A stretch of 64,000 nt of DNA from CBDCYN01 sp965224205 (GCA_965224205.1 CBDCYN010000023.1:124001-188000); one strand, 5' to 3'. Shown: positions 34,221 through 44,461, numbered from the stretch's first letter. Made by a program: numbers and translations. The notes: a model not told the origin generated them from the letters alone.

Positions 34221-34385
34221 GTGCTCCCATAGGCGGTTTGACTCGACCCCGTGACCACCGCGGGGCCAACAGGCGGCGTCGGGGGATCGCGTCAACATGG
34301 TGGTCGCTGTTGAACCGGTGTATAGTGTGTTGGCGTAAGGAGTGTCGTGTCAACCCATCACAACCGCTCAAGCGGACAGGACAAG

Positions 34386-35363
34386 ATGAAGATCATTCTA
34401 GCCAACCCGCGGGGTTTCTGTGCCGGGGTCAACATGGCCAATCGAGTGCGTGGAAGAGGCGTTGCAGATCGTCGGCTCGCCGCTGTACGTCTACCACGAG
34501 ATCGTCCACAACAAGTACGTGGTCGAGAGCTTCGTGAAGCGGGGCGTGGTTTTTGTCGACTCGATCGACGAGGTGCCCGCCAACCAGACCGTGATCTTCA
34601 GCGCTCACGGGGTCAGCCCCGCGGTGCGCAAAGCCGCGGTCCAGCCGCGGGTGCACCATGATCGACGCGACCTGCCCCCTGGTGACCAAGGTCCACATGG
34701 AAGCGGTCCGCTACGCCAAGCAGGGGTACAAGATCCTGCTCATCGGCCACGCCGGGCACGACGAGGTCGTGGGCACCTTCGGCGAAGCCCCAGACGTGAT
34801 CACCATCGTCGAGTCGCCCCAAGATGTCGAAAACCTCAAGTTCCCCCCCACCGAGAAGCTGGCCTACCTCACCCAGACCACGCCTCAGCCGCGACGACGC
34901 GAACGTGATCATCGAGGCGATCAAAACGCAAATACCCCAACGTTAAAGCCCCGCCAAGCGACGACATCTGCTACGCCACCACCAACCGGCAGCTGGCGGT
35001 CAAGCACCTGGCCGCCGACGCGGACCTGGTCCTGGTCGTGGGGTCTAAGAACAGCTCCAACTCGGTACGCCTCACTGAGATCTCCCAGCACGTGGGCACG
35101 ACCGCGTACCTGGTCGACGACAAGACCGAGATCGGACCACGCCTGGTTCGAGGGCGTGCAGACCGTGCTGGTCACCGCCGGCGCGTCCGCCCGGAGTACC
35201 TGGTCGAGGAGATCGTCCAGGACCTCACCGACCGCTACGGCGGCGAGTCCCGCTCCTGCCACGTCATCGGACGAGGACATGCACTTCGAGCTGCCGGTGG
35301 AGCCTGCGGGTGCTGCGCGATGGCCGATCGCCAGCGGCGACGGCGTCGATCCTCACGAGCTGA
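34386..35363 (+). pseudogene. ispH: 4-hydroxy-3-methylbut-2-enyl diphosphate reductase, multiple frameshifts
   Basis: The last enzyme of the MEP isoprenoid pathway, a [4Fe-4S] protein. The start MKIILANPRGFCAGVNMA carries the first cluster Cys (C12). An extra A then shifts the frame to IECVEEALQIVGSPLYVYHE. Further shifts lead to MIDATCPLVTKVHMEAVRYA (second Cys), SDDICYATTNRQLAVKHLA (third Cys), VVGSKNSSNSVRLTEIS, VQTVLVTAGASAPEYLVEEI and DMHFELPVELRVL. At least six indels are needed, mostly extra single C/G/A bases. Repaired length is about 315 residues, normal for the family. The enzyme is essential in organisms without the mevalonate pathway, so true loss is unlikely. Confidence 0.9.
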
Positions 35364-35468
35364 AATAAATAATAGGTGTTTGACAAGGGCTATGCAGAGC
35401 TGTGCCTCACCCTGCCCTCCGCTGCAGGTGGTGAGGCGGTCAAACATCCCAAACATCCTCCTCCGTCC

Positions 35469-36401
35469 TTACCCCGAGACGACCCCGTTCGACGGCCCAT
35501 TGACCCGTTCACCGCTGATCCAGGTCACGACGCGTTTGGGCTTGAGCACCGCGGTGAGGTAGCGGAGGTCGAAGACTTTTTTCTTGATCCGCTGGCCCTC
35601 TTTCCCGTCGGTGGTGCCCGAAAGGAACAGCGTGGCGCTGCCGTCTTTGTCGACCAGCGAGATCTCCACGCGCGTGGCGACCCGCGGGAACGCCCGGGGG
35701 AAACGCGGTCGAGCCGCATCGGCTCCCACTGCGACAGCTTCGCGATCAGCCGGCTGTGGCCCGACGGGTCGAGCAGGTCGATCCTCACCGGGCGGGCGGT
35801 CTGGGGTCGAGCAGCAGCCGGGTCCGCATCCCGGGCGGCTCGATGAGGTATTGACCTTCGTACCACTCCACCGCCGGGGACGGGGGCGCGCGGTCGGGGT
35901 CGATCGGGGTGATCCCCAGCAGCCGCGGCAGGTCCTGGGGGCGGATCGGCACCGGGACCCGGTGGGGGTCTAAGCGGTCGGCCAGGGCGTGGCGGCCGGT
36001 ATATAACGTTTCTTGGTCTTGGAGGTCAAAGAACCAGTACCGCTGGTCGTCGCCGCCGATCCACATCACGGTGTGCCCAGCTTGCCGATCGACATCGCCA
36101 CGTGGGAGGGCATCACCACGATCAGGTTGCCCTCGCCCTGCTCGAAGTGGCGGCCGTCGCGGTCTTTCCACCGCAGCTCGATCACCGCTCGCGACCAGAG
36201 GCGGTTGACCCGACGAGGTTCTGGTTGTAGCGATTAGCCAATGATCGGTACGTGGGCAGGGGCCGGTGGGCGGGCGACCGCCGCGGGGCGGGGCGGGCCG
36301 GTCGCGGCGCACCCGGCAAAGGCCGCCAGGCACAGGCACTTGATGACAAAAGCGACCCTCGCCCAAGATCGCCACCGATCACCGAAGCAGCGGGTCATCA
36401 T
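35469..36401 (-). pseudogene. Conserved lipoprotein, frameshifted
   Basis: From ATG 36401 a signal peptide with lipobox reads KCLCLAAFAGC, then a proline-rich segment. After shifts, the body reads SLANRYNQN, VMWIGGDDQRYWFFDLQDQE, VEWYEGQYLIEPPGMRTRLL, VATRVEISLVDKDGSATLF and IKKKVFDLRYLTAVLKP. The arrangement (lipoprotein, RYWFFDL, long beta-rich body) resembles planctomycete LolA/LolB-like outer-membrane lipoproteins; the assignment is tentative. Repaired length is about 310 residues. Its ATG overlaps the stop of the upstream gene (TAATG), so the two are translationally coupled. Confidence 0.6.
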
Positions 36402-37088
36402 TAAAGCTGGGCCTCCAGGATCTCGCCCAGCTGCTCGGTCACTTGGTGGATCTGCTGCTCGTCGAGGCGGGGGTTGAGGACCTCAAACGTCTGGCGGTCA
36501 CTGGAAACGGCTTGGTCTGCGGTGGGTTGGGCTGCCTCACCGCTGACCAGGGACGCCTTGGCGGACATGATCCACCACTCTTGCTGACCGGCCTCGGCGG
36601 GTTTGGGGTCGTTGGGGCGGTTGTGGGTTGATTCGTATCGCAGCAGCTTCTTGCGCATCAAGACCAGGCCAAGACGAATCGGAACGCCAGGCGCTGGGGC
36701 TCTTGGGTGTGGGCCAAACGCAGGAAGAGGTTGACCAGCACCTCGTCGTCGACGAAGAGTTTTTCTTCTCCGTGGGCTGGGGGGACGCGGGTCTTCCAGA
36801 AGCTAAAGAGGTTGTCGGGGCGGTGCCTTCATCCCAGGCTTTGAGGCTCACGTCGACTCGCCGCAGCTGGATGTCGCCCAGCTGAGAGACACGCGTCGGT
36901 TGCGGCGATTCACCGGCGTGGGGTTTTCAGGTGGGTCTTGGGGGGGATCGTCGGCCAGCGGGGAGGGGGCGACGAGATCGACCAGGGTGGCGACGTACTC
37001 CTCCCCGGGTTCGAGGGCTTTGCCGGTCAGGGCACAGGGCCCGGGTGGGGCGTTCAATATCGCAAGCGGGTGTGCTGCAAAGACTCAT
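36401..37088 (-). pseudogene. Conserved planctomycete hypothetical protein, frameshifted
   Basis: A likely start at 37088 gives MSLCSTPACDIERPT and, after a shift, GPCALTGKALEPGEEYVATL. Further on come SLKAWDEGTAP, a region LVNLFLRLAHTQEPQRLAFR recovered only by changing frame, and finally LMRKKLLRYESTHN ... VTEQLGEILEAQL to the TAA at 36401. The paired CxxTG..LEPGE motif suggests a small metal-binding N-terminal domain. I know of no function. Upstream of the coupled lipoprotein gene and downstream of folD on the same strand, it is probably part of one operon. Confidence 0.55.
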
Positions 37089-37101
37089 ACGGTTCTACAA
37101 G

Positions 37102-37966
37102 TTACTCAAGGGACAGGCCCAGCTGCCGGGCGGCGGCGATTGAGGTCTGATCGATCAGGGTGGCGATGGTCATCGGGCCCACGCCCCGGGCACGGGCGTG
37201 ATCATCGACGCGTTGGCAGCGGCTGGCTCGAAGTCGACGTCGCCGACGTTGCGGGGTTGTACCCGGCATCAACCACAACCGCCCCGGGCTTGACCCAGTG
37301 GCCCTGCACAAACCGGGGCCGGCCCACCGCCGCCACGAGGATGTCGGCCTGTTGGGCGATGCGCGGCAGGTCCTGCGTGCGCGAGTGGCAGATCGTCACG
37401 GTCGCGTGGGCGGCTAGGAGCATCATCGCCATGGGCTTGCCGAGGATCGGGCTCCGCCCGATTACTACCGCGTGCTTGGCCGGGGAGCTCGGCACGTCGT
37501 ACGCGTCAAGCAGCCGCATGATCCCCGCGGGGGTGCACGACCCGAAGCCGGGCAGCCCGAAGGCCGTGGCACCGAAGCTGTGGATCGTTACCCCGTCCAC
37601 GTCTTTCTCCGGGGCGATGGCTTCAAACGCCGCGCGTTCATCGATCTTGCCAGGGCACCGGGTGCTGGAGCAAGATCCCGTTGACCGCCGGGTCGTTGAT
37701 TCAGTTGAACTGGATTTTATCTAACAATTGGTCGGTGGTGGTGGCACGCGGGCAGCTCCACGCGTCAACGACCGCATCCCCACGGCTTCACACCGCTTGC
37801 GTTTCATCCGCACGTAGGTGACCGAAGCCGGGTCCTCCCCGACCAGAACGGTTGCCAAGACAGGGTGTCTCGCCGGTCGATTCGAAGATTTTTTTCGACC
37901 CGCTCGGCGCACCGGTCGAGCACCCGGGCGGGCTACGGCTTTCCCGTCGAGGATCGTCGCGGTCAT
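37102..37966 (-). pseudogene. folD: Bifunctional methylenetetrahydrofolate dehydrogenase/cyclohydrolase, frameshifted
   Basis: Cytosolic one-carbon enzyme. N-terminal MTATILDGKAVA, then LATVLVGEDPASVTYVRMKR (substrate Lys region). After shifts come NDPAVNGILLQHPVP, the NADP-binding domain GFGSCTPAGIMRLLD with VVIGRSPILGKPMAMMLLAA, ATVTICHSRTQDLPRIAQQA, VVDAGYNP, and the C-terminal GGVGPMTIATLIDQTSIAA. At least four indels are required. Repaired length is about 290 residues, normal for FolD. A family B element lies just upstream. Confidence 0.88.
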
Positions 37967-37982
37967 CGCTCATGCCGGCCAT

Positions 37983-38090
37983 TATACGGTATCGCGTATC
38001 AAAAGACGCGCGATCGGCGATGTGCTGGACACCGTGAATTGTCTCGCCGGGTACACAAGGCATGCCGTATTTTCATCCGGGATCGGTATA
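37983..38090 (+). repeat. Family B dispersed element
   Basis: Reads TACGGTATCGCGTATCAAAA at the start, then GATGTGCTGGACACCGTGAA and CGCCGGGTACACAAGGCATG, and ends TTTTCATCCGGGATCGGTAT-A. It is one of the best copies and is used here as the reference for the family. Confidence 0.85.
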
Positions 38091-38134
38091 AGGGAAACGT
38101 GTTCCGGATAGCGCCCGCCGCGAACCGCGTACGT

Positions 38135-38190
38135 AATCGCAGCGGGTTGGACGCTAAGGGAAACCGCTTGCTGACACGCACGGCTCGTCA
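38135..38190 (+). repeat. Family A remnant
   Basis: GCAGCGGGTTGGACGCTAAG followed by the right arm AAACCGCTTGCTGACACGCA-CGGCTCGTC. The left arm is lost. Confidence 0.6.
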
Positions 38191-39284
38191 TGAACGATAC
38201 AGCTGGGCACGTCATCGTAAAATGACCGCATGGCGGTGACCCGGTTCATGGCGAAGCTCAACGTGGTCAGCCCTAGCGTTGCGGGGATGGTGTCTCTGCT
38301 GGGTGATCTTGTGGCCTCGACCCGCAGCATCAGTGTTTCCACCGCTAGCGTCAGACGGGATCGTCTCGGTGACGATCCGTAGCCGGTTCCCGTGACGTTG
38401 TGCGCGGTCAAGCGACGAGCTAGGAGTCCACGGTGGGACAAGTCGTGGAACAGCGGCTTGGGAACGGCTGGTTTTTAGCCGCGACGGAGGATCAGACTTT
38501 GTCAGGAAGCTCTTGGTAAACCTGCTAAGCACGATCGTGGGTTGACCGCTCACCACAGCCGAGAGCTGCACCGGTGGGCTAGATGGCGAAGATGATGACC
38601 GACGTGCCCGGGAGTTAGTGGCGTGTACCCCGGCGGCTGGATCGACCTACTCCAATCGCGGTGAAAATGGAGCAGCTGGGTGTAGCCGTCCGATCTGATC
38701 CGCTGAGCAGGGTGCCGTGAGCCGAGCCGGTGGCTGAGCGCGATGGCGATCGGGGCGGTTCGTCGCACAGTGGTGCGGATCTTAGCCGTTGCGGTCACCG
38801 GGCATCGCCGGTCCTGGCAGGGGGGTACCGTCGAGAAGCCGGTAGGAACGGTTTGGCTAGCCGTGGCCAGGAGGGCATCGCGTGCCGTGAGCCGACATCG
38901 GAAGTGAACGCGGAGGCGAGGTTCGAACGCTTGCCCGTGACGACGAACGTCTGTGTTGCTACAGATCGGGTCTCCGCGACGCGAGGGTGTGCGGGATCTT
39001 GCGCCGCTAAATACAGCGCTACAGGCCTTGCGTTTGACGGTGCTTGATCAGCCTTTGGATGCGCTGGTGACTGGACCGCTCGATCGTCGGCCCGGCTTGA
39101 AGATGAGTTGAAGCCCACCGCTAACAGCCGATAAGACTAGAACATCCAGCCGTAACCTAAGCCGTACCTACACGATGCAGACGGCGACAGGGGCTGGATT
39201 TACCCCCCCTGCGGGGACGGATTGGATTGACGGACGCCATCATGAGCAGGCTTATTCACCATTAGAACGAAATCCGATATCCCT
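38191..39284. other. 1.1 kb stretch without a recognisable gene
   Basis: No open frame on either strand has family resemblance, although GC content and some frames (e.g. plus-strand MAKLNVVSPSVAGMVSLLGD at 38248) look coding-like. Because neighbouring genes carry many indels, a gene broken beyond recognition by eye is possible. Confidence 0.4.
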
Positions 39285-40029
39285 CCCGGTAGGATCGACA
39301 TTCATAGCCATCTCCTGCCTGGCGATGGATGACGGGTGTCATGGATCTTGAAGAGTCGATTGCAAGTCGGTCCGTCGGCTGATCAAGGCCGCGGGGTATC
39401 AACGGCTCGATCTGTACCCCGCATGTGTACCCTCATCAGAACCAACGTGTCCGACGGCCAGAGCACATTCAAGGGCTGGACGTTTCACAGCTTGGTCGAG
39501 AACTTGAGCTGGCTGATGCGTATCACGTATCACCGCATTTGGCCCGGGGCGAGAGTTGAGGCTGTACGACGGGGTGGTGGAGTGGATGAGGCGGCACGGC
39601 CCGCCGACGCTGGCGGGGTCGCGGTGTGTCTTGGTCGATTTCTGGGTTGATCGCTGGCCGGGGTGGGCCACGCGGGCGTTCGAGTGGCTGTTGGACCAGG
39701 GCTACCAGCCGATCCTCGCCCACCCCCGAGCGGTTGCGCTGCATCCATGAACTCGATGCCCGGCTCGATGAGATCACTGAACTGGGCGTGTGGCTCCAAG
39801 GTAATTTCCGGTCGATGACGGGTCTTGAGGGGGTCGAACCCAGCCGATGGGTGCGCAGGCTAATTGAAGAAGGGCGGTACCGGTTCATGGCCCTGGACAT
39901 GCACCGGCCGCCACCTGGCCAGCCGTCTAGAGGGCATCGAGCTTGTGGGACGCGAATTCGGGTCCGCAGGTCGTCGACCGGTACACGGTTCAAGCGCCGC
40001 GGGAAGATCTATTCTCTGAACGTGTGTGA
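39285..40029 (+). pseudogene. CpsB/YwqE-type tyrosine-protein phosphatase (PHP fold), frameshifted
   Basis: Fragments in order, with frame changes: IDIHSHLLPG (metal-binding HxH of the PHP fold), a DDG, LEESI ... RLIKAAGYQ, TPHVYPHQN, ELADAYHVSPHLARGESLRL, LLDQGYQPILAHP, CIHELDARLDEITELGVWLQ with GNFRSMTG, FMALDMHRP, and the C-terminal VDRYTVQAPREDLFSERV ending at 40029. These match manganese-dependent phosphatases that control polysaccharide synthesis in capsule loci. Repaired length is about 245 residues. It lies next to a UDP-sugar enzyme and near a glycosyltransferase, which fits an exopolysaccharide role. Confidence 0.75.
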
Positions 40030-40243
40030 CCGGACCTACAAGACTATGTTCCTTACCCCAGGGGCGAGCCGCCATCTGGGACGATTTATGAGCGGTGTGG
40101 TCGGTGGGTTGGCGGTACTGCTTGAGATCGATCCCCCGGAAGTATTCGACGGTTTTGGCTAGGCCTTCTTGGAGGGGAATTTTGGCTGCCAGCCGAGGTA
40201 TTCTTGAGCGGCGGTGATGTTGGGCTTGCGTTGGGTGGGGTCG

Positions 40244-41068
40244 TCAGCGGGTAAAGGGCAGGTAGGTGATCGAGCTTTTGGAGCCGGTCATCTCGATCAC
40301 AAGCTCGGCTAATTCCTTGATCGTGAACTCGCCGGGGTTGCCGAGGTTGACCGGGCCGATGAATTCATCAGGGCCGTTCATCATCGCGATGATCCCGTCG
40401 ACGAGGTCATCCACGTAACAGAACGACCGGGTCTGGGAGCCGTCGCCGTAGATGGTGATGTCCTGGTCGTTGAGGGCTTGGAGGATGAAGTTGCTGACCA
40501 CGCGCCCGTCGTAGGGGTGCATGCGGGGACCGTAGGTATTGAAGATGCGGATGACGCGGATGTTGACCCTGTTGGAGCGGTGGTAGTCGAAGAAAAGGGT
40601 CTCGGCGCAGCGCTTGCCCTCGTCGTAGCAGGCGCGGATGCCGATCGGGTTGACGTTGCCGCGGTAGCTCTCGTGCTGGGGGTGGACCTCGGGGTCGCCG
40701 TAGACTTCGCTCGTGGACGCCTGGAGGATCTTGGCCTTGGTGCGCTTAGCCAACCCGAGCATATTGATCGACCCGGTGACCGAGGTCTTGATCGTCTTGA
40801 TCGGGTTGTACTGGTAATGCACCGGGGACGCGGGGCAGGCCATGTTGTAGATCTCGTCGACCTCCAGCGTCAGCGGGTGGGTGATGTCGTGGCGGATCAG
40901 CTCGAAGTTCGGCTTGCCCAGCAGGTGGGTGATGTTGAGCTTCTGGCTGGTGAAGAAGTTGTCGACGCAGATCACGTCGTGGCCCTGATCAACGAGCCGG
41001 TCGCAGATGTGCGAGCCGAGGAACCCGGCCCCGCCGGTGACGAGGATGCGTTTGAGTGAATCTGTCAT
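40244..41068 (-). CDS. UDP-glucuronate decarboxylase (UXS-like SDR), C-terminus frameshifted
   Basis: Converts UDP-glucuronate to UDP-xylose. The NAD-binding start ILVTGGAGFLGSHICDRLVD, the catalytic Ser/Thr region QASTSEVYGDP and Tyr/Lys variant IRACYDEGKRCAETL, and the UXS-specific YNMACPASPVHYQYNPIKT are all present. The listed frame ends at SITYLPFTR. One T too many (TTT) at about 40250 hides the usual LPADDPTQRKPNI, and a second indel in an A-run (about 40180) hides IPLQEGLAKTVEYFRG in the DNA down to about 40130. The intact protein would be about 310 residues. An AGGAAG sequence precedes ATG 41068 at 5 nt. Confidence 0.9.
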   Translation of the reverse strand: MTDSLKRILVTGGAGFLGSHICDRLVDQGHDVICVDNFFTSQKLNITHLLGKPNFELIRHDITHPLTLEVDEIYNMACPASPVHYQYNPIKTIKTSVTGSINMLGLAKRTKAKILQASTSEVYGDPEVHPQHESYRGNVNPIGIRACYDEGKRCAETLFFDYHRSNRVNIRVIRIFNTYGPRMHPYDGRVVSNFILQALNDQDITIYGDGSQTRSFCYVDDLVDGIIAMMNGPDEFIGPVNLGNPGEFTIKELAELVIEMTGSKSSITYLPFTR

Positions 41069-41170
41069 GCTCTTCCTGTGGTGTTGGGTTGCCTTGGGGT
41101 TGTCTTGTTATGGCTGGTGCCCCACCGTTTTCTTCATTTTTATAGAGTTTATTGGATAACGATAGACCCA

Positions 41171-41240
41171 GAAAACCCGCTACCTGACGGTCGCCGCTGT
41201 CGGTGAGACTCTACACCAACTTCGAAACCGCTGTAGCGAC
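41171..41240 (+). repeat. Family A right arm with TIR-type flank
   Basis: AACCCGCTACCTGACGGTCG-CCGC followed by TCTACACCAACTTCGAAACC-GCTGTAG, the same flank sequence that follows the family A copies at 63025 and 63140 and, inverted, precedes those at 14717 and 46015. Confidence 0.65.
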
Positions 41241-41256
41241 AACGCTGCGGGGGTGA

Positions 41257-41675
41257 CTACAACCCCCCCGTGGGTTCGAAGACCGCTCCCGCTTCGACGT
41301 CGAACCCGACCAGCGACCCGATCGCGAACGCGGCGGCCTTCTGCGAACCGGTCAGCCGGCACACGAACGGGCAGCGGCTGCGGACCGTGATCATGTTGAG
41401 GTTCGGGTCGGTGGCGACGACCGTGCCCTGGAGCCGACGCGGCCGGCCGTAGACCGGTTCGATGAACCGGCCCCCGTGGCCCACGACGTCGACCCGCTTG
41501 GCCACCGCCCGATCACCCCGGCCACCTGGCCGTTGGCCCCGGGCTTTAGCGGTGCACCCACGAGCAGGTGCAGCTGATAGTCCGTGCCCGGCAAGCCGAT
41601 GACGGCCTTGCCCGGTTCCTGGTCCAGTAGAATGCCACGCCACCTGGGCGGGTCGGCTTGAACGGTCTGGGTCAT
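41257..41675 (-). pseudogene. Conserved hypothetical protein, one frameshift
   Basis: From ATG 41675: MTQTVQADPPRWRGILLDQE, then PGKAVIGLPGTDYQLHLLVG. A single missing base near 41515 moves the frame. It continues AVAKRVDVVGHGGRFIEPVY, LQGTVVATDPNLNMITVRSR, and SLVGFDVEAGAVFEPTGGL. Repaired length is about 140 residues, beta-rich. Similar short proteins recur in planctomycetes to my knowledge, with no known function. Confidence 0.6.
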
Positions 41676-41828
41676 GGGATAAAGCTCCATATCGTGATCG
41701 GGCACGGCTGCCTCGGATAAGATAATCGGCAACCGTCGAGTTCGACAGTAGGGCCCGAGATCCTCCGCGTCGTATTTGAACGTTTCTCGGCTCGAGTTAT
41801 CGGCTCCAAAACCGTGGGCGACACCACC

Positions 41829-42350
41829 ATGGGCAATCAACGCCAGATCAACCGACGCTACTGCACCGACAAGATCACGGCGACCTACGCGCACGTGGGG
41901 CTGTTCGACGTCGACGACCAGAAGCTTTGGATCGCCAAGAAGCGGGGGTGGGGCCAGACGTCGACGATCCAGATCAGCCACGCCCGGCTGCTGACCCGTG
42001 GCACCGGCGAGACCTCCACCGCGGATAAAGACCGCTTCGTGTGCACCTGGTTCCACCCGCCCGATTCCGGGCAGGGGTACGTCCACGGCCACCCGATCGA
42101 GTGGTCGGAGGGCCACCTGCTGATACGGCTCGACCCCAACTGGAACTACCTCACCCGAAGCTTCGTGGCCTCGACCGATACCGCCAAGGTCGAGCACGTC
42201 ACCGAGCAGCAGTTCGAGTGGGGCAAGAAGATCCTCGACGCGTACCTCGCCTTGAAACCCCCGTTCCCGCTCAGCTGGCACATGATCGGCCCCCGGCCCA
42301 CGGACTCGATGTTCTACATCCAGAGATTCGAGGCGGCCCAAGAGGGGTAG
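41829..42350 (+). CDS. Hypothetical protein
   Basis: 173 residues, one of very few intact genes in the 31-45 kb zone. It begins MGNQRQINRRYCTDKITATY and contains WIAKKRGWGQTSTIQISHAR, HPIEWSEGHLLIRLDPNW and a C-terminal helical segment (QQFEWGKKILDAYLALKPP). It is rich in aromatic residues and has no signal peptide or membrane helix. Family unknown. Confidence 0.6.
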   Translation: MGNQRQINRRYCTDKITATYAHVGLFDVDDQKLWIAKKRGWGQTSTIQISHARLLTRGTGETSTADKDRFVCTWFHPPDSGQGYVHGHPIEWSEGHLLIRLDPNWNYLTRSFVASTDTAKVEHVTEQQFEWGKKILDAYLALKPPFPLSWHMIGPRPTDSMFYIQRFEAAQEG

Positions 42351-42399
42351 CGCCCGAAACCCCGCGGCTCGGCCACGACCCAATTTTCAGGTTGGCCCC

Positions 42400-42532
42400 G
42401 CAGCCAGCCGCGACCGTAAGACAGCGCGTTCCTATGGCTCGGCGAGCCGCGCGTGTGAGCAAGCGGGTTTGTGATCAAACACCGGCCATGGCTCAAGAAC
42501 CCGCGCCCTTACGGTCGCGGGCTCGCTGGGGA
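42400..42532 (+). repeat. Compound family A repeat (three arms)
   Basis: A left arm (AGCCGCGACCGTAAGACAGC), then a second left arm of the other type (GAGCCGCGCGTGTGAGCAAG), the loop ACACCGGCCATGGCTCAAGA, and a right arm CCCTTACGGTCGCGGGCTCG. It is followed by the TIR-like CGCCATTTCGGGAAACGCTC at 42541. It looks like one copy inserted into another. Confidence 0.8.
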
Positions 42533-42563
42533 ACGTCCATACGCCATTTCGGGAAACGCTCTA

Positions 42564-42702
42564 GGAGTCATGCCGTGCGTTCATCCCGGATCGGTATACT
42601 ATACGCATCGCGTATGAAAACACCGCGTCGGTGTGTGTCGGACACCGTAAATTTCCTTGTCGCGTACACGAGGCATGCCGTATTCCCATCCGGGACCGGT
42701 CT
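42564..42702 (+). repeat. Family B element preceded by a half copy
   Basis: 42564-42597 is the last third of family B (CATGCCGTGCGTTCATCCCG-GATCGGTATA). It is directly followed by a complete copy (ACGCATCGCGTATGAAAACA ... GTACACGAGGCATGCCGTAT ... CCGGGACCGGTCTA). Head-to-tail placement suggests repeated insertion or slippage. Confidence 0.8.
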
Positions 42703-42800
42703 AGATGAGCCTTGGCCGCTTCGAGCCTCCACGGTTGGACACGCCGATCTCGCGGTTGATCAACGGAACCAAGAAAGGACCCAAGTAAAGGAGCACTCTC

Positions 42801-43429
42801 ATGAGAACGATTCATCACAAGATAAGCACGATCGGTTGCCTGTGGCTCGTCATCGCGGTCTGCCGCTGTTGGCTGACGAACCCTCGGCATGCCGGAGGAG
42901 ATGCCCCCCCATATGGCCGAGATGATGCAGAAGTGGGGCAAATTCGCGACCCCCGGCAAGCCGCACGAGCACCTGGCTTTGAGAGCGGGGCATTGGGACC
43001 ACCATGTCAAGTCCTGGTGCGATCCCGATCCCAACGCCCCACCGATGGAATCAACCGGGACCACGAAAACCAAGATGATCCTCGGCGGCCGGTTCCTGCT
43101 CGACCATTCCAACGGCGAATTCAACGGCGAGAAGTTCGAGGGCATGGGCATCACTGGGTACGACAACCTCAAGAAGAAGTACGTCACCATCTGGATCGAT
43201 TCGATGGGCACCGGGATGATGGTCGCCGAGGGGGAAGCTGACTCGGAAGGGAAAGTCTTCACCTACAAAGGGACCTACTCTGACCCGATGGCGGGCAAGG
43301 TAAAGACCAGCCGTATGGTCGAGACCATCGTCGACGACGAGACCTGGAAGATGGAGATGTTCGAACCCGGGCCCGGACGGTCAAGAAAAGAAGACGTTCG
43401 AGATCGTTTACACCCGCCAGTCGTCTTGA
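42801..43429 (+). pseudogene. DUF1579 domain protein, two frameshifts
   Basis: A signal-peptide-like start (MRTIHHKISTIGCLWLVIAV) shifts frame near 42885. The body is HEHLALRAGHWDHHVKSWCD, KTKMILGGRFLLDHSNGEFN, FEGMGITGYDNLKKKYVTIW and IDSMGTGMMVAEGEAD, which is the DUF1579 pattern. A second shift near 43377 restores the end GQEKKTFEIVYTRQSS. Secreted beta-barrel-like proteins of unknown function, frequent in planctomycetes. Repaired length about 205 residues. Confidence 0.75.
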
Positions 43430-43502
43430 GGACCACGGGTGGCGGCGTTTGGGCCTCACGGCTGCGGCTTGGCTGGGTCCTTAACCGGAGTCTCGGTATA
43501 CG

Positions 43503-44461
43503 ATGCGGTTCAACGTGGTGATCGCGACGCACGGCCGCAGCGACCTGTTGGCCCGGACGCTGCGCAGCCTCGCCCAATGCCCCCGGCCCGAGGGCTTCGA
43601 GCACGTGCTGGTGGTGGAAAACGGCACGCCCCACGGGGCACAAGAGACCTGCCAAGAGCTGGCCGATCGATTGCCGGTCCAGTACCACCACGTTAAGCCT
43701 GCGGGAAAAAACCGTGCCATACAACACGCCTTGGAGGGTCTCCAAGACGGGTTTGTCCTGTTCCTCGATGACGACATCCGCGTGTGCGACGAACTCCTAG
43801 AGCGCTACGCTCAAGCGGTCGCCCAGCACGGGGCCAACGCGGTGTACGGCGGGCCGGATCCGACCCGAATACGAGTCCCCCCCCCCGCCGTGGCTGGTCG
43901 ACCACCTGCCCCCGTCGGCCCGTGGTTACGAGCCCAAGGACCCTCAAAACATCCTCTCCGAGGGTTGGTTTATCGGCATCAACTTCGGGGCGTTTGTTGA
44001 GAAGATCCTCGCCGTGGGTGGGATGGACCTTCTCTTAGGGCCCGGGGCGTTCGTCGCCGGCAGCGAGGGCAGCCCACTCGGAGATGAGATGGACCTTCAA
44101 CGCCGGCTGTATCAAGACGGCTGCCAGGCGGTGTACGTGCCCCAAGCCGAGGTCTGGCACCACGTGCCCAGCGACCGGTGCACCCCGGGTTGGGTCTTGC
44201 ACCGCCACTACCGCACCGCGATGACCAATGTGATGCAAGAAACCCCCCCCGGGCACGACCCCACAGCCAATGGGGCGACCCCGCGGTGGGCTGTGGCGGA
44301 AGATCGTCTTGTCGGCGATGAAAGCGGGGCTGGCGACGCTGCTGCCCTCAGCGAGGCTGCGCTTTACGAACCGGCTAGACTATTACCGCTGGCTCGGCTA
44401 CCGCAAAGGGCTTCAGCTGCGCGGGGCGTTTCAAGACAAGCTCGCTGACCAGGCCCGGTGA
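43503..44461 (+). pseudogene. Family 2 glycosyltransferase, frameshifted
   Basis: Begins MRFNVVIATHGRSDLLARTL, with LVVENGTP, NRAIQHALEG and the DxD motif FLDDDIRVCDELL (about residue 92). The frame shifts after NAVYGGP; the next part reads WLVDHLPPSARGYEPKDPQN and ILSEGWFIGINFGAFVEK, then GSEGSPLGDEMDLQRRLYQD and VYVPQAEVWHHVPSDR. A last shift restores the basic C-terminus LRFTNRLDYYRWLGYRKGLQ. Repaired length is about 320 residues. It likely transfers a sugar to a glycan at the membrane; acceptor unknown. Confidence 0.78.

Noticed and set aside
36937..37150. Small plus-strand frames near the folD 3' end
   Set aside because: They are antisense to the conserved frameshifted gene at 36401-37088.
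38920..38950. GAGGTTCGAACGCTTGCC resembling a tRNA T-arm
   Set aside because: No acceptor, D or anticodon arm can be formed from the upstream 60 bp.
41391..42383. 330-codon minus-strand frame
   Set aside because: Its left part reads the hypothetical gene at 41257-41675; the rest is antisense to the intact gene at 41829-42350.
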